Of a DNA stretch of 64,000 bases, positions 60,001 through 64,000 are shown one piece after another. The notes beneath the pieces are model-generated. The model did no database searches. It saw only the letters and a program-made list of their open reading frames with translations, and had not been told where the DNA came from. The position numbers were made by a program, and so were the translations under genes. Each line of letters starts with the position of its first letter. The first letter of the stretch is position 1. Source of the DNA: Urophycis tenuis (lineage: Eukaryota; Chordata; Actinopteri; Gadiformes; Phycidae); assembly GCA_036785325.1 (NCBI GenBank), contig JAXIVH010000008.1, forward strand, positions 9,962,395-10,026,394. The letters run 5' to 3'.

Positions 60001-61633
60001 CACACATTGTTATGCAAATCTGCCAAGCGACAAAGTTAAGGACAGTAGTTGGGATGGGTGGCAGAGACTTAGCAAGAATGTAGCCATTGACAACAACATG
60101 CAACAAATGTAAAATTAAACATATAATGAAGATTGATAGCTGTACAATGTTGACAAACTTTGGCAGATCAATGTTAAAACTGTGCTGGGGGCAGATGTTT
60201 TCTCCTTCACTGATAATAGTTTATTATCCTTTTCTGATACGGCAGTATTGAAGTATATTCTTTGTAGAAGCATGATTTTTTTGTCAAATTTGGCAGGTGA
60301 GGATGACAAAAGATAAAAGGTAAACATTTTCCTTTGGAAACGTGCATGTAAACCAAGCGCTGAGCAAAGGACACCGTGATAAGGCAGGTAATAGTTTACA
60401 GACACACAATATGAGGAATAGTTGATGTCACGAGTCATTTAACAGTTTCGCTCCCTTCAAAATGTTTCCCGGGCTAATAATAAAAAAGGAAAAGTCGAAA
60501 ACCACTTCATGGATGCCTTACAATATCCTCCAGAAAAAGGCTTGCAAAATTTGGTCCCATTTGGTATCCTAAAATAAAAATCTAAATTTAATTTGACTAT
60601 TAGCAACTCATAATTATACAACCTCCAATGATTTGTTTTCATGTTTTAAACTTTGTCAAGGTGGTTTCACTTCCCATTTGTTGAACTATTAAGAAATAAA
60701 ACTTGCCCATAATGTCTCTTAAGAAGTATTACGTTGTGGTAATGTAAAAAAAAGCCCAGTTGACACCAGAAAGCTGATATTCCAATTGCATGGTCACCAA
60801 GTAAACAAGTTGTCACAAGCTCTCTTAGCCCTGACATCACATGACCCAGAAGATAAAATATGGCATAAAGTGTAAAAAGACATACGTCACAACGGGTTCA
60901 TGTCATTTATGTCGTGTACTAACACCAGACTCAAGCCTTTACATATGTATTCGTATTTCTAAAATATTAAAAAGTACTTAATATAAAAATACAGAAGATT
61001 TAAAAAAATGGGTAACGTTATGTTTTTTTATGAAAATCATGCAAGAAAGATTGCCCATTAGGTTAAATAGAGCACGTAAGACTCACAAAAAGCAAGGGAC
61101 CAAACTGACTAATAAGAAGACAGAATTGCCAGGCTATCCGTCACTGACATAATTTTATGTAAACAATGCAGAGGTCCTTTAAACGTATAGTTCGGCAGTG
61201 ACAACTGTAGCTTTACTCTTCACTTCATGGTTATGTTTGGAGCACGGCAGGGAAAGCAGGTGTCAGGACAAAAAAATAAAATCAATTCACAGACCACTTA
61301 TAAAATATGGCTCTGAGTTACACTTGAAGAAAGCTATTCAGTAGCGGAATCATTTCAAGATACGGTGCCCCTTGGGTCTGTCTGTTTACTTGTAAAGAAC
61401 AAGCCATGGTTGATTGTAACAACTACATCCCCCGGATAACAATTGCTTTGTAGGGAGGGGATGGGCTAGCAATGCACTAACAATTGTCGTTTGTTATTTG
61501 ACAAATTAGCAGTGAAGTCATATTTATATTGTACACAATTAGGATGTTGGTTGCATTAAATACCACTCAATGTCCCAATAGCATTTCTAAAATCCCATGT
61601 AACAACGCAACATGAAACGATACCAGACAGATA

Positions 61634-61671
<38 letters not shown>

Positions 61672-62480
61672 GTTGGGAGTTGATCAAAATAAAAATATTT
61701 AAAATTCTTCAATCACACTTAAAATAAAATGTGCACACCACATTTAGGAAAAACAATACAAAAACAAGAAATAAAGAATCAAATGCAATGCCCCAACACC
61801 TTTCCTATGCTTTGATCCTAATCGCAGAGGAGCCTATTGGTTCTATTTAGTCAGAAGAATACATGAAGCATAGTCCTGTCCTTGCAGAGGAAACTATAAA
61901 TAAAAAAAAAAGATACTTCTGGGGACAATTAAAATGGGAAGCTCACAAAACATTTTGAAAGTTGGTAGGTATACACAATCCTTAGACATGGTGAGTATTT
62001 TAATCTGAATTATCCATCAGTCTACAACGCATTTTGTTGTGCATTTGGATCAGAAACCAAAACGTATTCTGTGCTGCAGAACAACCTCTAAATGATCAAA
62101 GCCTGATGTGTACTTATTTAATTGAGGATCATTGCTCTGTTAAAATACATCATTCAAGAGCACTGAAAATGTTTACAATAAGCACAGATGTGGTTTTCGT
62201 CCGTCCCAGACAAAAACTTGGGGTCTGAATTAGAAACACAGGAATTAAAAACCACACGCCAATGGAAAAACTCAGATTCAAATAAACAACACATCGAATA
62301 AGGGACCGCAACACAGGAATCGCCTTCGAGAGAGAAGTATGCACTCAGCTGCATGGGGGGGAGCGAATTTAAAGGGAGGCCGAGAATGCAATGAATTCCA
62401 CGTTCTGTGTGTTGGTGTGCCGGGAGGGCATCAACAGTCTTTTTAGTGTATATGTGTGTGTGTGTGTGTATGTGTGTATA

Positions 62481-62515
<35 letters not shown>

Positions 62516-62833
62516 ATGTATGTGTGTGTATATATGTGTGTGTGTGTGTTGGGGGGGGGGGGGGGGGGGGGGGTGACAGGCGGTAGTGGAGGACCACATC
62601 CTCTTCATAAGTTTGCGTATGTGAATGAGTCGAGAATCACAGGGGCATGGCAGGCGCTCAGCAGGGGGGGGCGGGGGGGGGGGGGCGGTGGTATGGTTGT
62701 ACTTCAGCGGGCAGTTGAAAAGAGATGGATAAATATATAGAGGCATGAGGGCTGAGCAAAAAAGGACATACTGTATAAACAATATTTATATATATATATA
62801 TATATGCATGTGTGTATATATATACCGTGTATG

Positions 62834-62879
<46 letters not shown>

Positions 62880-62936
62880 TAAAGCACAATCATGGAACGT
62901 GAGAAGTATTGTGGGGGAGGCCGGGTCCAGTGAGCA
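57043..62936 (-). other. possible long 3'UTR of the PMCA gene
   Basis: There is no supported gene on either strand for 5.9 kb. Minus-strand AATAAA signals cluster at 57048-57043, 57100-57095 and 57208-57203. PMCA transcripts in vertebrates have multi-kilobase 3'UTRs, so this may be one. The extent is an inference. It includes a (CA)n at about 61635-61668. Confidence 0.35.
62440..62880. repeat. compound (TG)n, (TATG)n, poly-G and (TA)n/(CA)n tracts
   Basis: TG/TATG at about 62450-62550, poly-G at about 62550-62572, G-rich at about 62665-62690 and TA/CA at about 62785-62878. The ORFs across them (poly-Gly, poly-Pro, Cys/Val) are artefacts. Confidence 0.95.
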
Positions 62937-62949
62937 CTAGGGGGCAGTG
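62934..62949 (+). promoter_or_regulatory. CTCF-like motif overlapping the PMCA stop codon
   Basis: GCACTAGGGGGCAGTG fits the CTCF core. The minus-strand stop TAG (62937-62939) lies inside it. Confidence 0.4.
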
Positions 62950-63113
62950 ATCTCGTCGCCCGTCTCCTGGATGGTGAAGATGGGCTCCTCGGTCTCGGTC
63001 GAGGACAGCGACAAAAAGTCGGGGTGGGCCATGAAGCTGTGGATGGAGTTGCGGGATTCGGGGTTCTCCAGTCCCTCGTAAAGGGAACTCCGGAAGGCGT
63101 TCACCACCTTAAT
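62937..63113 (-). CDS. atp2b4: plasma-membrane Ca2+ ATPase, last coding exon (partial gene)
   Basis: Acceptor CTTTCAG at 63114-63120 is followed by 58 codons that start IKVVNAFRSSLYEGLENPES, continue with SIHSFMAHPDF and end TGDEITAP with stop TAG. The block after the acceptor is the conserved C-terminal regulatory region of PMCA b-type splice forms. This pump exports cytosolic Ca2+ and is controlled by calmodulin bound just upstream. All other exons lie to the right of the window. I favour atp2b4 because gpr37l1 and elf3, its neighbours on human 1q32, are in the window; the sequence alone could also be another ATP2B paralog. The final residues do not match the usual PDZ-binding ETSL/ETSV ending of b-type pumps. 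Confidence 0.85.
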   Translation of the reverse strand: MKVVNAFRSSLYEGLENPESRNSIHSFMAHPDFLSLSSTETEEPIFTIQETGDEITAP

Positions 63114-64000
63114 CTGAAAGGTCGCACCGGGGTTTGAGAGGAAGGAGAGAGAGAGAGAGAGAGAGAGACAAAGGGGATTAGTGTGTATACTTGTGATAAG
63201 GGATGGACGTCTCTGAGGACAGGAGGATGGAATGGTGGGGGGGGGGGGGGGGGTTGGTATCCACCTGGGAACAAAGAAGCGTTATGGAGACGGCGTCTTA
63301 GGGAAAAAGGTATGTTGAGCAAAAAAACAACAAAAAAAAAACAACACAGCAATGTGCAAACAACAGCGAACAACAACAAAACCAGTTCAAATAGAGCATG
63401 AAATGGATGAAGTTCACATTACAAGACGATATGTCGATGCGACTTCAACTCAGGATGCACGAGCACAACAGGGGTTCGGCTACATCACGCCAAAACACGC
63501 GAGCACACACCAAAACACACATGCACACGCATCTTGCAGAGTAAGGGCTGCACAACATTAAATCATTTGCTGTCATAATACAAAACACCATATCAATGGA
63601 TTCAACATTATCATCCCAGGAATTAAAATTCTACTATAAAATATGTAAGATTCCAATCAAGGTTTGGTCACATTAAACTGCTTTACAATGCTATTTGTAG
63701 TACCAGACAAATGCTTTTCTTTTGGTCCTTATTTTGTATCATGCAAATATAATTGTATCATGAAGAATACTACCACTACAATTATGATAATATTGAATTA
63801 TTGCCCCAGCCCTACAATATTTCCATGCAACCAATTTGATGAGTGATGAGTAAAATAGACACAACACAAATGAGTTGACTGGGTGCAAGTACAATCAAAA
63901 AGTTCACACAAGCACAAATGGGTTTTGAATAATAATTTCTACTTGTGTTCTGTACTGGACTACTGTAACTCTCTGCTCTTAGTTGCCTGCCAAAAGTCTC
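63114..64000 (-). other. PMCA intron with (GA)n and poly-G tracts
   Basis: This should be intron upstream of the last exon. A (GA)n tract is at about 63146-63168 and poly-G at about 63237-63254. I see no further exon before the window edge. Confidence 0.55.

Noticed and set aside
62391..62782. Poly-Gly/Pro ORFs
   Set aside because: They arise from G runs and TG/CA repeats.

Overview
This window is vertebrate nuclear DNA, most likely from a teleost fish. The genes have short exons with GT-AG introns. Several families present are fish-typical (pth4, single-window apobec2, gpr37l1 and elf3 in fish form). Teleost tRNA-derived SINEs, MITEs and an exceptional load of (CA)n, (GA)n, (TA)n and poly-G microsatellites fill the spaces. 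I cannot name the species. All exon limits below were read by hand from splice signals and reading-frame continuity.

Layout, left to right. (1) 225-1124 (-): a small two-exon gene for an unrecognised 105-residue protein, head to head with (2) C6orf89 homolog, 1478-5184 (+), seven coding exons, 331 aa. (3) gpr37l1, 10396-12531 (-), two exons, 565 aa, an orphan class A receptor. (4) A repeat-rich gap, 12.8-25.4 kb, with a 454-bp MITE, a 152-bp palindrome, a second MITE, a LINE reverse-transcriptase fragment, a 439-bp solo LTR and tRNA-SINEs. (5) elf3, 25952-28952 (-), seven coding exons, 376 aa (PNT, AT-hook, ETS), with a TATA promoter near 29.36 kb. (6) A microsatellite- and SINE-rich gap to 39 kb. 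(7) apobec2, 39178-42253 (+), three exons, 244 aa. (8) pth4, 44406-46559 (-), two coding exons, with an upstream untranslated exon and TATA box at 46.8-46.9 kb. (9) A possible two-exon small gene of unknown identity at 52595-52998 (-). (10) A second 439-bp solo LTR, inserted in a decayed reading frame (53.97-55.09 kb). (11) The last coding exon of a plasma-membrane Ca2+ ATPase (atp2b4-like), 62937-63113 (-), with a probable long 3'UTR running left; the rest of that gene lies beyond the right edge.

These are independent vertebrate genes, not an operon. The human counterparts fall in two places: C6orf89 and APOBEC2 on 6p21, GPR37L1, ELF3 and ATP2B4 on 1q32. Here they interleave. I found no CRISPR array, bacterial system or genuine tRNA/rRNA gene. 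The most interesting material is two small unrecognised genes, the paired solo LTRs, microsatellites that abut the pth4 and elf3 TATA boxes, and a set of strong CTCF-like motifs.
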